A stretch of DNA of 64,000 nt from Salibaculum sp035270045 (GTDB lineage: Bacteria; Pseudomonadota; Alphaproteobacteria; Rhodobacterales; Rhodobacteraceae). The stretch is taken from assembly GCF_035270045.1 (NCBI RefSeq), contig NZ_DATFIP010000047.1, forward strand, positions 1-64,000, written 5' to 3'. Below the pieces are notes generated by a model, which had not been told where the DNA came from, ran no database searches, and saw only the letters and a list, made by a program, of their open reading frames with translations. Below are positions 8,058 to 17,045 of the stretch, piece after piece; the first letter of the stretch is position 1, and each line of letters begins with the position of its first letter. The position numbers and the translations under genes were made by a program.

Positions 8058-9309
8058 GACCCCGCATTTCACCACGCTCGGCTGTCGCCTCAATGCCTAT
8101 GAAACAGAGGCGATGCGCGACCTGACCCGGCAGGCCGGGCTGGAAGATGCCATGGTGGTGAACACCTGTGCCGTCACCGCCGAGGCCGTGCGCAAGGCCA
8201 AGAAAGAAATCCGCCGCCTGCACCGCGACAATCCCGTGGCCCCGCTGATCGTGACCGGCTGCGCGGCCCAGACCGAGCCCGAAACCTTCGCCGCCATGCC
8301 CGAGGTCAGCCGCGTCATCGGCAATACCGAAAAGATGCAACCCGAGACCTGGGCCGCCTTGGCCCCTGACCTGATCGGAGAGACGGAAAAGGTGCAGGTC
8401 AACGACATCATGTCGGTGACGGAAACCGCGGGCCACCTTATCGACGGGTTCGGGACGCGCAGCCGCGCTTATGTTCAGGTGCAAAACGGCTGCGACCACC
8501 GCTGCACCTTTTGCATCATCCCCTATGGCCGGGGCAATTCGCGCTCGGTGCCGGCGGGCGTGGTTGTAGAGCAGATCACGCGACTGGTCGACAAGGGCTT
8601 CAACGAGGTCGTGCTGACCGGCGTGGACTTGACCAGCTGGGGCTCTGACCTGCCCGCCAGCCCGCGACTGGGCGACCTGGTCATGCGCATCCTGAAGATG
8701 GTGCCGGACCTGCCGCGTCTGCGGATCTCGTCCATCGACTCGATCGAGGCGGACACGGCGCTGATGCAGGCCATCGCCGACGAACCGCGCCTGATGCCGC
8801 ATTTGCACCTGTCGCTGCAGCATGGCGACGACCTGATCCTGAAGCGGATGAAACGCCGCCACCTGCGCGACGATGCCATCGCCTTTTGCGAAGAGGCCCG
8901 CCGACTGCGCCCGGACATGACCTTCGGAGCCGACATCATCGCCGGCTTTCCGACCGAGACCGAGGCGCAGTTCGACAATTCCCTGAAGTTGGTCACGGAC
9001 TGCGGCCTGACCTGGCTGCATGTCTTTCCCTATTCCAAGCGCTCGGGCACCCCGGCGGCGCGGATACCCGACCAGGTGGCAGGCCCTGTGATCCGCGACC
9101 GTGCGGCGCGGCTGCGGGCGGCCGGAGCCGAGCGCGTTCAGGCCCACTTGGCAGAACAGGTCGGTCGGACGCATTCCGTGTTGCTTGAAAGCGCCCGGAT
9201 GGGCCGGACCGCGCAGTTCGCCGAGGTCGCCTTTCAAACAGATCAGCCCGAGGGGGGCATGGTCACCACCCGGATCACTGGCACCGCGGGTGATCGGCTG
9301 GTGGCATGA
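8050..9309 (+). CDS. mtaB: tRNA t6A37 methylthiotransferase
   Basis: MtaB is a radical-SAM enzyme that adds a methylthio group to t6A at position 37 of certain tRNAs. The 419-residue protein shows the three N-terminal iron-sulfur cysteines C12 (TTLGCRLN), C40 (VNTCAVT) and C71 (VTGCAAQ). The radical-SAM cluster motif C148-x3-C152-x2-C155 is in NGCDHRCTFCIIPYGRG, and LTGVDLTSWG and SLQHGDD follow. The motif LGCRLNAYETE separates it from MiaB and RimO. A C-terminal TRAM-like segment is present but short. The start at 8050 overlaps the dapF stop, and the stop overlaps the next gene by four bases. Confidence 0.92.
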   Translation: MAETPHFTTLGCRLNAYETEAMRDLTRQAGLEDAMVVNTCAVTAEAVRKAKKEIRRLHRDNPVAPLIVTGCAAQTEPETFAAMPEVSRVIGNTEKMQPETWAALAPDLIGETEKVQVNDIMSVTETAGHLIDGFGTRSRAYVQVQNGCDHRCTFCIIPYGRGNSRSVPAGVVVEQITRLVDKGFNEVVLTGVDLTSWGSDLPASPRLGDLVMRILKMVPDLPRLRISSIDSIEADTALMQAIADEPRLMPHLHLSLQHGDDLILKRMKRRHLRDDAIAFCEEARRLRPDMTFGADIIAGFPTETEAQFDNSLKLVTDCGLTWLHVFPYSKRSGTPAARIPDQVAGPVIRDRAARLRAAGAERVQAHLAEQVGRTHSVLLESARMGRTAQFAEVAFQTDQPEGGMVTTRITGTAGDRLVA

Positions 9310-9932
9310 CACCAATCCTCTGGTCCTTTCGCCGATGCCCCTATGCCATGCGCGCCCGGCTGGCACTGGCGAGTGCCGGGCAAGGGGTCGCATTGCGCGA
9401 GGTGGTCCTGCGCGACAAGCCGCGGGCGTTCCTCGATACCTCGCCCACGGCGACCGTGCCATGCCTGAGCGGCCCGGACGGGGTGATCGACGAAAGTCTC
9501 GACATCATGCTCTGGGCGCTTGGGCGTCACGACCCCGAGTCGCTCTTGGACATGCCGGAAAATGGCTTTGCCCTGATCGAGACCTGCGACGGCCCCTTCA
9601 AGGCGGCGCTGGACCGCTACAAGTACGCCAGCCGTTTCGACGACGCCGACCCGAATGCCGAGCGCACCCTCGCGGGGGCCTTCCTCGCCCGGCTTGACGA
9701 TCAATTGACAGATCGGCCATGGCTGTTCGGAACAGCGCCACGGCTGGCCGACCTGGCCGTCCTGCCTTTTGTCCGCCAGTTCGCCCATGTTGACCCGGGC
9801 TGGTTCAAGGCTCAGCCGTGGCCGAACGCTATCCGTTGGCTTCAGGCCTTCAAGGTCTCGGACCGGTTCGAGAGCATCATGGCCAAGTATCCCAGGTGGC
9901 ATCCCGGCGATCCCGAGGTTCCCTTTCCTTGA
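9306..9932 (+). CDS. glutathione S-transferase family protein
   Basis: This 208-residue protein has a thioredoxin-fold N-terminus with WSFRRCPYAMRARLAL near residues 6-21, where the CPYA motif provides a cysteine rather than serine or tyrosine at the glutathione site. TATVPCLSG near 48-56 holds the cis-proline, and GVIDESLDIM binds the gamma-glutamyl end of glutathione. An all-helical C-terminal domain follows, with WLFGTAPRLADLAVLPFVRQ. The CPYA motif suggests thiol-transferase or deglutathionylating activity rather than classic conjugation. It overlaps mtaB by four bases (ATGA). Substrate unknown. Confidence 0.85.
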   Translation: MTPILWSFRRCPYAMRARLALASAGQGVALREVVLRDKPRAFLDTSPTATVPCLSGPDGVIDESLDIMLWALGRHDPESLLDMPENGFALIETCDGPFKAALDRYKYASRFDDADPNAERTLAGAFLARLDDQLTDRPWLFGTAPRLADLAVLPFVRQFAHVDPGWFKAQPWPNAIRWLQAFKVSDRFESIMAKYPRWHPGDPEVPFP

Positions 9933-10001
9933 GGCGCATGTCCCTTTCCCGGCGTCCGAGAGGCTGGCGCGCATGATTCGAAAAGCCACACCACGACGCG
10001 C

Positions 10002-10658
10002 TTGATGGACACCCCGGACGGCGCCCAGGGTGCCGACACCATTGCGAAAGGCCGGCTTGTGCGGTTTATCATGTCCCCGCCATCCCCCTACGCCCGCAAG
10101 GTTCGCATATTGATCCGCGCGGCGGGCCTTCAGGACGCGATCACCGAGCACGAGGTCACCGCGACGCCGCTTCAAAGCGGTCCGCAGGCCCTCGCGGCCA
10201 ACCCTCTGGGCCGAATTCCGGCGCGGATCCGGACCAAGGGTCCGGCGCTTCACGACAGCCGAGTGATCTGCCGCTATATCGACAGCCTCTCCGATGTCGC
10301 CCTCTACCCCGAGGCCCACCGGTGGGAGGTGCTGACACTCGGGGCGACCGCCGGGGGAATCCTCGGCAGCGCCGTGTCCATGACCTGCGAGTTCCGCCTG
10401 CGCGGTGACGGGGCCTGGGACGACTGGATCGAGGCGCAATGAGCTAAGATCGACCGCGCGCTTGACGCGCTAGAGGCACGCTGGATGAGCCACCTTGCCG
10501 GCCCCGTGACCATGGGTCAGATTGCCACCGGCTGCGCGCTGGGCTATCTAACCCTGCGGTAGCCCGAGCGTGACTGGCGCGCCGGGCGCGCCGCCCTGGC
10601 CGAGTGGGAGAGGCGATTCTCGACACGCCCGGCCATGCGCGCCACTGCCACGGACTAA
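10002..10658 (+). pseudogene. glutathione S-transferase pseudogene (two in-frame stops)
   Basis: One reading frame encodes a GST: SPPSPYARKVRILIRAAG at the start of the thioredoxin fold, NPLGRIPA with the cis-proline and LHDSRVICRYID. It meets a TGA at 10440-10442 after WIEAQ, continues in the same frame as KIDRALDALEARW...TMGQIATGCALGYL, meets a TAG at 10560-10562, and continues as PERDWRAGRAALAEW...RPAM to a TAA at 10656-10658. All family landmarks lie in one frame with no shift, so inactivation is by point mutation only and looks recent. It lies just upstream of petA; petA transcription probably starts inside or after it. Confidence 0.85.
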
Positions 10659-10885
10659 ACCCGAACCTAGGCCCGCAAGGGGAACCTGCCATTGCCATCG
10701 CGACAATTTGGCCCTCTGGACGGCTGCGCCAAACGCCGCATCTGTGCTGTGCGACCGATTGGAAACTGGACTGCACCGGTTTGTGCCGCTAGAAGCGGCG
10801 CGAATGGCGCCTGTCTAGGGCACCCCATCGTATACGAGTGGCCCGGTTTCATGACCGTGCCTGAAGAAAATCGGAGATGAACACC

Positions 10886-11455
10886 GTGTCAAACGCAGAA
10901 GACCACCAAGGAACGCGCCGCGACTTCATCTATTATGCGACCGCCGGTGCCGGCGCCGTCGTGACCGGCGCCGCCGTTTGGCCGCTGGTCGACCAGATGA
11001 ATCCCTCGGCAGACGTTTTGGCCCTGGCCTCGATCCGGGTCGATGTCAGCACCATCTCGGCGGGCAGCCAGCTGACCGTGCTGTGGCAGGGCAAGCCGGT
11101 GTTCGTGCGCCGCCGCACCGAGGAAGAGATCGCATTGGCCCGCAGTCAGGACGAAGCCCTGTCTTCGATGCCCGACCAGATGGCCCGCAACGCCAATCTG
11201 GGCAGCCCGGCCGAGGCGCTGGACGAGAACCGCACCCTGGACGAGAACGGCGAATGGCTGGTTCAGATGGGCGTCTGCACCCACTTGGGGTGCGTGCCGC
11301 TGGGCAACAGCGCCGGTGACTTCGAGGGCTGGTTCTGCCCCTGCCATGGCTCGCACTACGATGCCTCGGGCCGTATCCGCCGCGGCCCCGCCCCGGAGAA
11401 CCTTCCGATCCCCGTCGCATCCTTCGTCGACGACGCCACCATTCAGCTGGGTTAA
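10886..11455 (+). CDS. petA: ubiquinol-cytochrome c reductase Rieske iron-sulfur subunit
   Basis: PetA carries the [2Fe-2S] cluster of the cytochrome bc1 complex that takes the first electron from ubiquinol. With the start used here it has 189 residues. A twin-arginine-like RRDF is at residues 11-14, followed by a membrane anchor to about 35. Cluster ligands are C131 and H133 in CTHLGC and C151 and H154 in CPCHGSH, with the disulfide cysteines C136 and C153. I chose the GTG at 10886 because the SD-like GGAG abuts the ATG at 10877 but is nine bases from the GTG, and the resulting N-terminus (M)SNAEDH matches the Rhodobacter protein. First gene of petABC. Confidence 0.95.
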   Translation: MSNAEDHQGTRRDFIYYATAGAGAVVTGAAVWPLVDQMNPSADVLALASIRVDVSTISAGSQLTVLWQGKPVFVRRRTEEEIALARSQDEALSSMPDQMARNANLGSPAEALDENRTLDENGEWLVQMGVCTHLGCVPLGNSAGDFEGWFCPCHGSHYDASGRIRRGPAPENLPIPVASFVDDATIQLG

Positions 11456-11467
11456 GGAGAGCCGAAG

Positions 11468-12805
11468 ATGTCCGGAATCCCCCACGATCACTACGAACCG
11501 AAGTCCGGCGGCGCCAAGTGGCTTGAAAGCCGCTTGCCGATCATCGGGCTGCTGCACGACACACTCATGATCCCCACGCCCAAGAATCTGAACTGGATGT
11601 GGATCTGGGGGATCGTCCTGGCATTCTGCCTGGTCATGCAGATCGTCACCGGCGTTGTGCTGGTCATGCACTACACGCCGCACGTGGACATGGCCTTTGC
11701 CTCGGTCGAGCATATCATGCGCGACGTGAATGGTGGTCACATGATCCGCTACTTCCACATGAACGGCGCCTCGCTGTTCTTTGTGGCCGTCTACGCCCAC
11801 ATTTTTCGCGGCCTCTACTACGGTTCCTACAAGGCCCCGCGCGAGGTCACCTGGATCATCGGCATGCTGATCTACCTGATGATGATGGGTACCGCCTTCA
11901 TGGGCTACGTCCTGCCCTGGGGACAGATGTCGTTCCACGGCACCGCCGTGATCACCGGCCTCTTCGGGGCCATTCCCTTTGTCGGGGAAAGCATCCAGAC
12001 GTGGCTGCTCGGCGCGTCCTCGGTGGGTCAGCCGGCGCTGAACCGTTTCTTCTCGCTGCACTACCTGCTGCCCTTCGTGATCGCCGGGCTGGTTATCGTG
12101 CACATCTGGGCCTTCCATTCGACCGGCAACAACAACCCCACCGGGGTCGAGGTGCGCCGCACCTCGAAAGCCGAAGCCGAGAAGGACACCCTGCCGTTCT
12201 GGCCCTATTTCGTCATCAAGGACCTCTTCGCGCTGGCCGTAATCCTGGCCGTGTTCGTCGCGATCGTCGGCTTCATGCCGAACTACCTGGGCCACCCCGA
12301 CAACTACGTTGAGGCCAACCCGCTGGTGACACCCTCGCACATCGTGCCGGAATGGTATTTCCTGCCCTTCTACGCGATCCTTCGTGCCTTCGACGACAGC
12401 GTCTGGGTCGTCCAGTTCACGAGCTGGATCTCCTTCGGGATCATCGACGCCAAGTTCTTCGGCGTGCTGGCAATGTTCGGCGCGATCATCGTGATGGCCC
12501 TGGCCCCCTGGCTGGACACCTCCTCGGTTCGTTCGGGCCGCTATCGCCCCATGTTCAAGTGGTGGTTCGCCCTGCTGGTCGTGGACTTCATCGTCCTGAT
12601 GTGGGCGGGGGCCATGCCCGCCGAGGGTATCTACCCGATCATCGCCCTGATCGGCTCGGCCTATTGGTTCGCCTACTTCCTGATCATCCTGCCGCTGCTT
12701 GGCGTGATCGAGAAGCCGGAAACCCCGCCCGCCACGATCGAGGACGATTTCAACGCGCACTATGGCAACCAGGCCGCCGATGGCTCGGCGACCCCGGCCG
12801 AGTGA
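11468..12805 (+). CDS. petB: cytochrome b of the bc1 complex
   Basis: This 445-residue, eight-helix inner-membrane protein binds the two b hemes and both quinone sites. The axial ligands are H97 and H111 on one pair and H198 and H212 on the other, the same numbers as in Rhodobacter. The PEWY motif of the quinol oxidation site is near residues 296-299, and TGNNNP and the MGYVLPWGQMS segment (about 145-155) are present. The N-terminus MSGIPHDHYEP is the one typical of Rhodobacterales. The gene follows petA by 12 bases with a GGAG ribosome binding site. Confidence 0.97.
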   Translation: MSGIPHDHYEPKSGGAKWLESRLPIIGLLHDTLMIPTPKNLNWMWIWGIVLAFCLVMQIVTGVVLVMHYTPHVDMAFASVEHIMRDVNGGHMIRYFHMNGASLFFVAVYAHIFRGLYYGSYKAPREVTWIIGMLIYLMMMGTAFMGYVLPWGQMSFHGTAVITGLFGAIPFVGESIQTWLLGASSVGQPALNRFFSLHYLLPFVIAGLVIVHIWAFHSTGNNNPTGVEVRRTSKAEAEKDTLPFWPYFVIKDLFALAVILAVFVAIVGFMPNYLGHPDNYVEANPLVTPSHIVPEWYFLPFYAILRAFDDSVWVVQFTSWISFGIIDAKFFGVLAMFGAIIVMALAPWLDTSSVRSGRYRPMFKWWFALLVVDFIVLMWAGAMPAEGIYPIIALIGSAYWFAYFLIILPLLGVIEKPETPPATIEDDFNAHYGNQAADGSATPAE

Positions 12806-12822
12806 GAAAGGACCGCAAGACA

Positions 12823-13647
12823 ATGATCCGCACACTCACCCTCACCGCAGCCGTCGCCCTCGGGCTGGCCAGTGGCGCCAGCGCCGCGGGGGCCGACGAC
12901 ACGCATATCACCGACTATTCCTTCTCTTACGAAGGACCGTTCGGGGCGTTCGACCAGTTCCAGCTGCAGCGCGGCCTTCAGGTCTACACCGAGGTTTGCG
13001 CGGCCTGTCACGGTCTGAAATACGTCAACTTCCGCAACCTCAGCGACGAGGGCGGTCCGCAGATGCCGGAAGATCAGATGCGCGCCTACGCGGAACAGTT
13101 CTTCATGAGCGACTATGACTCGCCCGAGAACTTTGACCTGATCGACCCGGATACCGGCGACCAGAAAACCCTGACCCCGGCCGACCACTTCCCGGCCAAC
13201 AACACCCAGGGTGCGCCCGACCTGTCGCTGATGGCCAAGGCGCGCGCCGGGTTCCATGGCCCCTACGGCACCGGACTGTCGCAGCTTTTCAACGGCATGG
13301 GCGGCGGTGAATACATCGCGTCGCTTCTGACCGGCTACACCGGCGAGACCAAGGACGAGGCGGGCACCCTTCTCTACGAGAACGAGGCGTTCTCAAGCGG
13401 CTACATCAACATGGCGCCGCCGCTCTATGACGATGGTGTCGTCTACGCCGACGGGACAGAGGCCACGATCGAACAGCAAGCCATGGACGTTTCTGCTTTC
13501 CTGATGTGGACGGCCGAGCCCAAGATGATGGCGCGCAAGCAGGCTGGCCTGACCGGCGTCATCTTCCTGACCGTCCTCGCGGTTCTGCTCTACATGACGA
13601 ACAAGAGACTCTGGGCGCCGCATAAGAAGACAGCGCGCAAAGACTGA
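12823..13647 (+). CDS. petC: cytochrome c1 of the bc1 complex
   Basis: PetC accepts electrons from the Rieske centre and passes them to cytochrome c. The 274-residue precursor has a signal peptide ending near ASA/AGAD (residues 20-24). The heme-binding motif is C59-A-A-C62-H63, and a C-terminal membrane anchor lies at about 240-260 (GVIFLTVLAVLLYM) followed by a basic tail. The frame is open far upstream inside petB, but only the ATG at 12823 is followed by a signal peptide and preceded by GAAAGGA. It closes the petABC operon and is followed by a strong hairpin terminator. Confidence 0.95.
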   Translation: MIRTLTLTAAVALGLASGASAAGADDTHITDYSFSYEGPFGAFDQFQLQRGLQVYTEVCAACHGLKYVNFRNLSDEGGPQMPEDQMRAYAEQFFMSDYDSPENFDLIDPDTGDQKTLTPADHFPANNTQGAPDLSLMAKARAGFHGPYGTGLSQLFNGMGGGEYIASLLTGYTGETKDEAGTLLYENEAFSSGYINMAPPLYDDGVVYADGTEATIEQQAMDVSAFLMWTAEPKMMARKQAGLTGVIFLTVLAVLLYMTNKRLWAPHKKTARKD

Positions 13648-13667
13648 GGTCTGCCACACGTCATTCC

Positions 13668-13697
13668 AAAGGCCCGCCCGAACCGGCGGGCCTTTTC
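13668..13697. terminator. bidirectional terminator between petC and thiQ
   Basis: AAAGGCCCGCC (13668-13678) pairs perfectly with GGCGGGCCTTT (13685-13695) around a six-base loop, and a T run follows on the + strand. The mirrored A run gives a U tract on the - strand as well. It lies between convergent petABC and thiBPQ; the thiQ stop codon sits at its right edge, so the hairpin starts right after thiQ ends. Confidence 0.85.
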
Positions 13698-14410
13698 TAT
13701 TTGCCCAAGTAGGCCCGCAGCGGCCCGGAGGGGGCGTCCAGCACGTCGGTCACCGGGCGCGGCGGAGACATCGTGCCGTCGATGACCACGCAAATCGCAT
13801 CTGCTTGCGCAGCATCCACGGGGTCATGGCTGACAAACAGCACCGTGCGCCCCGCTCCGCCAAGAACCTCGCGGCAAAGGGCCAACATCTCTTGCCGCTG
13901 GCCGGGGCCAAGCGCCGAGAACGGCTCATCCAGCATTACGAGGGGCTTGTTCTGCAATAGCACACGCGCCAGCGCGGCGCGGCTCTGCTGGCCACCCGAC
14001 AGCGTGCCCGGCATCCGCGCACCCATACCACTCAGCCCGACCCGCGACAGAGCCTCTTCGGCACGCCGGGTGTCGTCCTTCGACGGTCGTGCGCGGGTCG
14101 TCAGCGCCAGCGCCACGTTTCGCGCCACGTTCAGATGTGGAAACAGGTTGTTGTCCTGAAACAGGGTTGCGACAGGTCTGTCCCCCGGCGGCAGGTGGTC
14201 GATCCGCGCATCGCCCCAACGGATCGCGCCCGATGCGAGGGGCACGAACCCGGCCACGGCATTCAAAACGGTCGACTTGCCGGCACCCGAGGGGCCCAGA
14301 AGGGCAATGAAGCCGCCCGTACCGACCTTCAGATCGGCGCAGAGCTCGAACCCATCAAGGGCGATGTTCACATGTTCAAGTTCCAGCGCCAACGCGGCCT
14401 CCTCTGTCAA
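13697..14410 (-). CDS. thiQ: thiamine ABC transporter ATP-binding protein
   Basis: ThiQ is the ATPase of the ThiBPQ importer for thiamine and its phosphates. The 237-residue protein has Walker A GPSGAGKST at residues 39-47, a Q loop near LFQDNNLF (83-90), the signature LSGGQ at 137-141 and Walker B LVMLDEP at 157-163. A switch histidine lies in VSHDP. Short length without a regulatory C-terminal domain and the PHLNVARNVAL segment fit ThiQ. It overlaps thiP by 35 bases, is last in thiBPQ, and the operon sits under a TPP riboswitch, which settles the substrate. Confidence 0.93.
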   Translation of the reverse strand: MTEEAALALELEHVNIALDGFELCADLKVGTGGFIALLGPSGAGKSTVLNAVAGFVPLASGAIRWGDARIDHLPPGDRPVATLFQDNNLFPHLNVARNVALALTTRARPSKDDTRRAEEALSRVGLSGMGARMPGTLSGGQQSRAALARVLLQNKPLVMLDEPFSALGPGQRQEMLALCREVLGGAGRTVLFVSHDPVDAAQADAICVVIDGTMSPPRPVTDVLDAPSGPLRAYLGK

Positions 14411-15878
14411 ACAGCCAGAACACGCCCAGGCTCAACGCAACGAGCAGGACCGCAGCGCCCGCCGCTGCCTCGGTCTGGTAGGCGGCCATCAAGCGAAACA
14501 TGGCCAGCGGCAGGGTTTCCTGCCCACCCGAAGCGAATAAGGTGATCACTCCCAGATCGCCCATGGACAGCGCCGCCGCAAGCCCGGCGGCAAAGCCGAG
14601 CGGGCGCCGGATACGTGGCAGGATCAGCAATCGCATCCGCGCCCACCCCTTCAAGGCCAATCCGTCCGCCAGGCGCCCGAATTGCGCCTCGGCATCGTCC
14701 CGCGCCGCTGACAGTATCCGCACCGCGAAAGGCAGGGCGAAAAGCGCGTTCATCAGCGCCGTGACCGGCAGCGCCACACTGGAGGGCCGCAGCATCGGAA
14801 AGACCACGATAAACAGGCCCGTGCCCAGCACGAGTGCCGTCAGCGACAGAGGCAGGGTCGCCACGATCCGTGGCCAGGTGCGGCCATGGGTCACGATGGC
14901 AATGGCCAGCCCCATGCACAACGTCATCGACGCCAGCGCCACGAGGACCGACCGACCCGCCGCCGCATACACAGAAACAGGCATTCGTTCCAATCCCGTC
15001 AGTCCCGATTGCAGGATTGCCAGCAGAGGCAGGAGCAGGAACATTGCCGCAAGTCCCAGCACCGCGGCATCCCGAACGGTCGAGCCGTCCCAGCGGTCGA
15101 CCGTCCGGTCCAGTCCCGCGCCCAGCGCGTCGGGGACATCGGTCAGCAACAGGGCCGCCATGGCCAACACGCAGATTCCCAGTTGCACGAGGGCCAGCGT
15201 CGCCGCACCGCCTAGGTCGAAATCGAACCTCACCGCCTGGTAAATCGCCAGTTCCAGCGTCGTGGCACGGGGTCCACCCCCAAGGATCAGCGCCACCGCG
15301 AAACTGGTGGTGCAGACAAGAAAGACGACGGCAAGGACGCCCGGCACCGTGCGCCGCAGCATGGACTTTTCCAGCAGCCGCCCCACCGGCTGTCCCAGTT
15401 GCGCCGCGACGCGGAACCGCTCCGCCGGGATGGCAAGCCAGCCATGCAGCAACATGCGCACCGCCAGAGGCAAGTTGAAAAAGACGTGGGCCAGGATTAC
15501 GCCTTGCGGCCCGTAAATGGTCATCGGGGGCAGACCCAACACTCCGATGACCGTATTGACCAGGCCAGACCGGCCGAATATCGCCAACAAACCCATGACG
15601 GCGACGATTACCGGCAAGACGAATGGCGCACCAAGAAGCGTGATCAACGCGGACCGCCCCCGGAACCGCCGCCGCGCCAGCGCGCGGGCCACGGGAATGG
15701 CCAGCCCCACGCTCAGCGCCGCCGAGACCAGCGCCTGCCAGACGGTGAAGCGGAACGCCGCCCAGTCGGCGGCGTTCAGCCCGGCGATCCCCCCGGCTGT
15801 CCAGATCACGGCCCCGATCGGGACCGCGATCAGCGACAGCACGAAAAGCGCCGCTATTGAGCCAGGGCGGCGCGCCAT
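14376..15878 (-). CDS. thiP: thiamine ABC transporter permease
   Basis: This 500-residue inner-membrane protein has about twelve predicted helices in two homologous halves, each with the binding-protein-dependent permease loop (for example FNLPLAVRMLLHGW near residues 135-148 in the first half). Such a fused double permease is the usual layout of ThiP and of the iron AfuB family. The start overlaps the end of thiB by 25 bases and the end overlaps thiQ, so the three subunits are translationally coupled. Thiamine is assigned through the riboswitch and the ThiB-like binding protein. Confidence 0.92.
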   Translation of the reverse strand: MARRPGSIAALFVLSLIAVPIGAVIWTAGGIAGLNAADWAAFRFTVWQALVSAALSVGLAIPVARALARRRFRGRSALITLLGAPFVLPVIVAVMGLLAIFGRSGLVNTVIGVLGLPPMTIYGPQGVILAHVFFNLPLAVRMLLHGWLAIPAERFRVAAQLGQPVGRLLEKSMLRRTVPGVLAVVFLVCTTSFAVALILGGGPRATTLELAIYQAVRFDFDLGGAATLALVQLGICVLAMAALLLTDVPDALGAGLDRTVDRWDGSTVRDAAVLGLAAMFLLLPLLAILQSGLTGLERMPVSVYAAAGRSVLVALASMTLCMGLAIAIVTHGRTWPRIVATLPLSLTALVLGTGLFIVVFPMLRPSSVALPVTALMNALFALPFAVRILSAARDDAEAQFGRLADGLALKGWARMRLLILPRIRRPLGFAAGLAAALSMGDLGVITLFASGGQETLPLAMFRLMAAYQTEAAAGAAVLLVALSLGVFWLFDRGGRVGAGT

Positions 15879-16831
15879 TCCTCAAGCGCCGCGTCACGTT
15901 TCGCGGCCGCCTCTTCCGGGGACAACAAAAGGGCCCGGGCGGGTTCGATCAGGGTCTCGAAGCCATCGGGCAGGCCGCCCTCGGGCACCACTGCCGGATA
16001 CATCCAGTTGGTCGTCGGAATAGCCGACTGGAATTCCTCGGCGAGCATGAAGGCCAGAAACCGATCGGCCAGGTCAGGGACATCGGTGCCAGCAACCTTG
16101 CCGGCCACCTCGACCTGCATGTAATGGCCTTCTTCGAAGGCCCAGGCCACCTTGCTCTCGTCCTCTTCGGCAATCAGGTGGTAAGCGGGCGACGTCGTGT
16201 AGGACAGCACCGCGTCGGACTCGCCTTCAAGGAACAGGCCATAGGCTTCCGACCAGCCCGGCGTGACCGTCAGGATGTTGTCGGAAAGATCCTGCCACAG
16301 CGTGCCGGCCTCCTCGCCATAGGCGGTCTTGATCCACATCAGCAGACCAAGCCCCGGTGTGGACGAGCGCGGGTCCTGGATCACGATCGAAAGGTCACTG
16401 TCGGCAAGTTCGCGCAACGAGTCCGGCGCCGGATCCCCGGCATTGCCGACAAAGGCGAAATAGCCCCAGTCAAAGGGCAGGAAGTGATCGTCGGTCCAAT
16501 CCACCGGAAGGTCCAGGTCGGGCGAGATTCCGTGTTTCGCGAACAGCCCGGTTTCACGCGCCGCCGCCGTCAGGTTGGTGTCCAGGCCCAGCACGATATC
16601 GGCCTCGGTGCGCGGACCTTCGAGTTGCAAGCGCGACAGCAGCGCGGCACCGTCGCCGGCGCCCTCGAAGCGCAGGTCGCAATCGCAGGTCTCTTCAAAG
16701 GCAGCCTCGACCACGGGGCCGGGACCCCATTCGGTGACGAAGCTGTCATATGTGTAGACTGTCAACACGTTGTCCTGTGCCACGGCGCTCGTGGCCAGAA
16801 GTCCTGCGATGACGGAAAAGGTGATCTTCAT
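15854..16831 (-). CDS. thiB: thiamine-binding periplasmic protein
   Basis: ThiB is the periplasmic receptor that delivers thiamine to ThiPQ. The protein of 325 residues starts MKITFSVIAGLLATSAVAQ, a signal peptide with cleavage after AVA. The mature start LTVYTYDSFVTEWGPGPVVEAAFE and the FEGAGDGAALLSRLQLEG and DIVLGLDTN segments are typical of this family. Two ATG codons lie close together; the second, at 16831, has GGAGG six bases upstream and is preferred. The TPP riboswitch ends about 50 bases before the start. Confidence 0.93.
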   Translation of the reverse strand: MKITFSVIAGLLATSAVAQDNVLTVYTYDSFVTEWGPGPVVEAAFEETCDCDLRFEGAGDGAALLSRLQLEGPRTEADIVLGLDTNLTAAARETGLFAKHGISPDLDLPVDWTDDHFLPFDWGYFAFVGNAGDPAPDSLRELADSDLSIVIQDPRSSTPGLGLLMWIKTAYGEEAGTLWQDLSDNILTVTPGWSEAYGLFLEGESDAVLSYTTSPAYHLIAEEDESKVAWAFEEGHYMQVEVAGKVAGTDVPDLADRFLAFMLAEEFQSAIPTTNWMYPAVVPEGGLPDGFETLIEPARALLLSPEEAAAKRDAALEEWRAALAQ

Positions 16832-16879
16832 TTGCATCCTCCATACCGCCGGACGGACGTCGGGGATTGAGGATCGCTC

Positions 16880-16968
16880 AACACCTTCCCTCCGCCGGTC
16901 TTAACCGGTTCAGGTTCAACGGGTTCGCGTGACGCATCTCAGCCCGTGCGGGCACCCCGAGGTGGGCC
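16880..16968 (-). ncRNA. TPP riboswitch (THI element)
   Basis: On the - strand the leader of thiB carries the conserved THI-box blocks in order: CTCGGGGTGCCC, GGGCTGAGA, then GAACCCGTTGAACCTGAACC followed by GGTTAAGACCGGCGGAGGGAA. The CTGAGA element recognises the pyrimidine of thiamine pyrophosphate, and the second arm coordinates the diphosphate. The element ends about 50 bases before the thiB start, so binding of TPP would most likely hide the ribosome binding site or end transcription and switch off thiamine uptake. Confidence 0.95.
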
Positions 16969-17045
16969 AGAACGTAGGCCGTACCGATGGGCTTGGCAAG
17001 GGCCGCACTGCCCGCTAGACGGAACATAGCAAGGGAGCGCACGAA

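Noticed and set aside
7876..9462. 528-codon - strand frame opposite dapF and mtaB
   Set aside because: Antisense shadow of mtaB with no family motif.
10889..12835. 648-codon - strand frame opposite petA and petB
   Set aside because: Composition is His/Asp/Gln-rich low complexity typical of the antisense of membrane-protein genes; petABC is certain on the + strand.
13697..16831. Iron(III) ABC transporter as an alternative identity for thiBPQ
   Set aside because: The permease layout is similar, but the upstream TPP riboswitch settles thiamine as the substrate.
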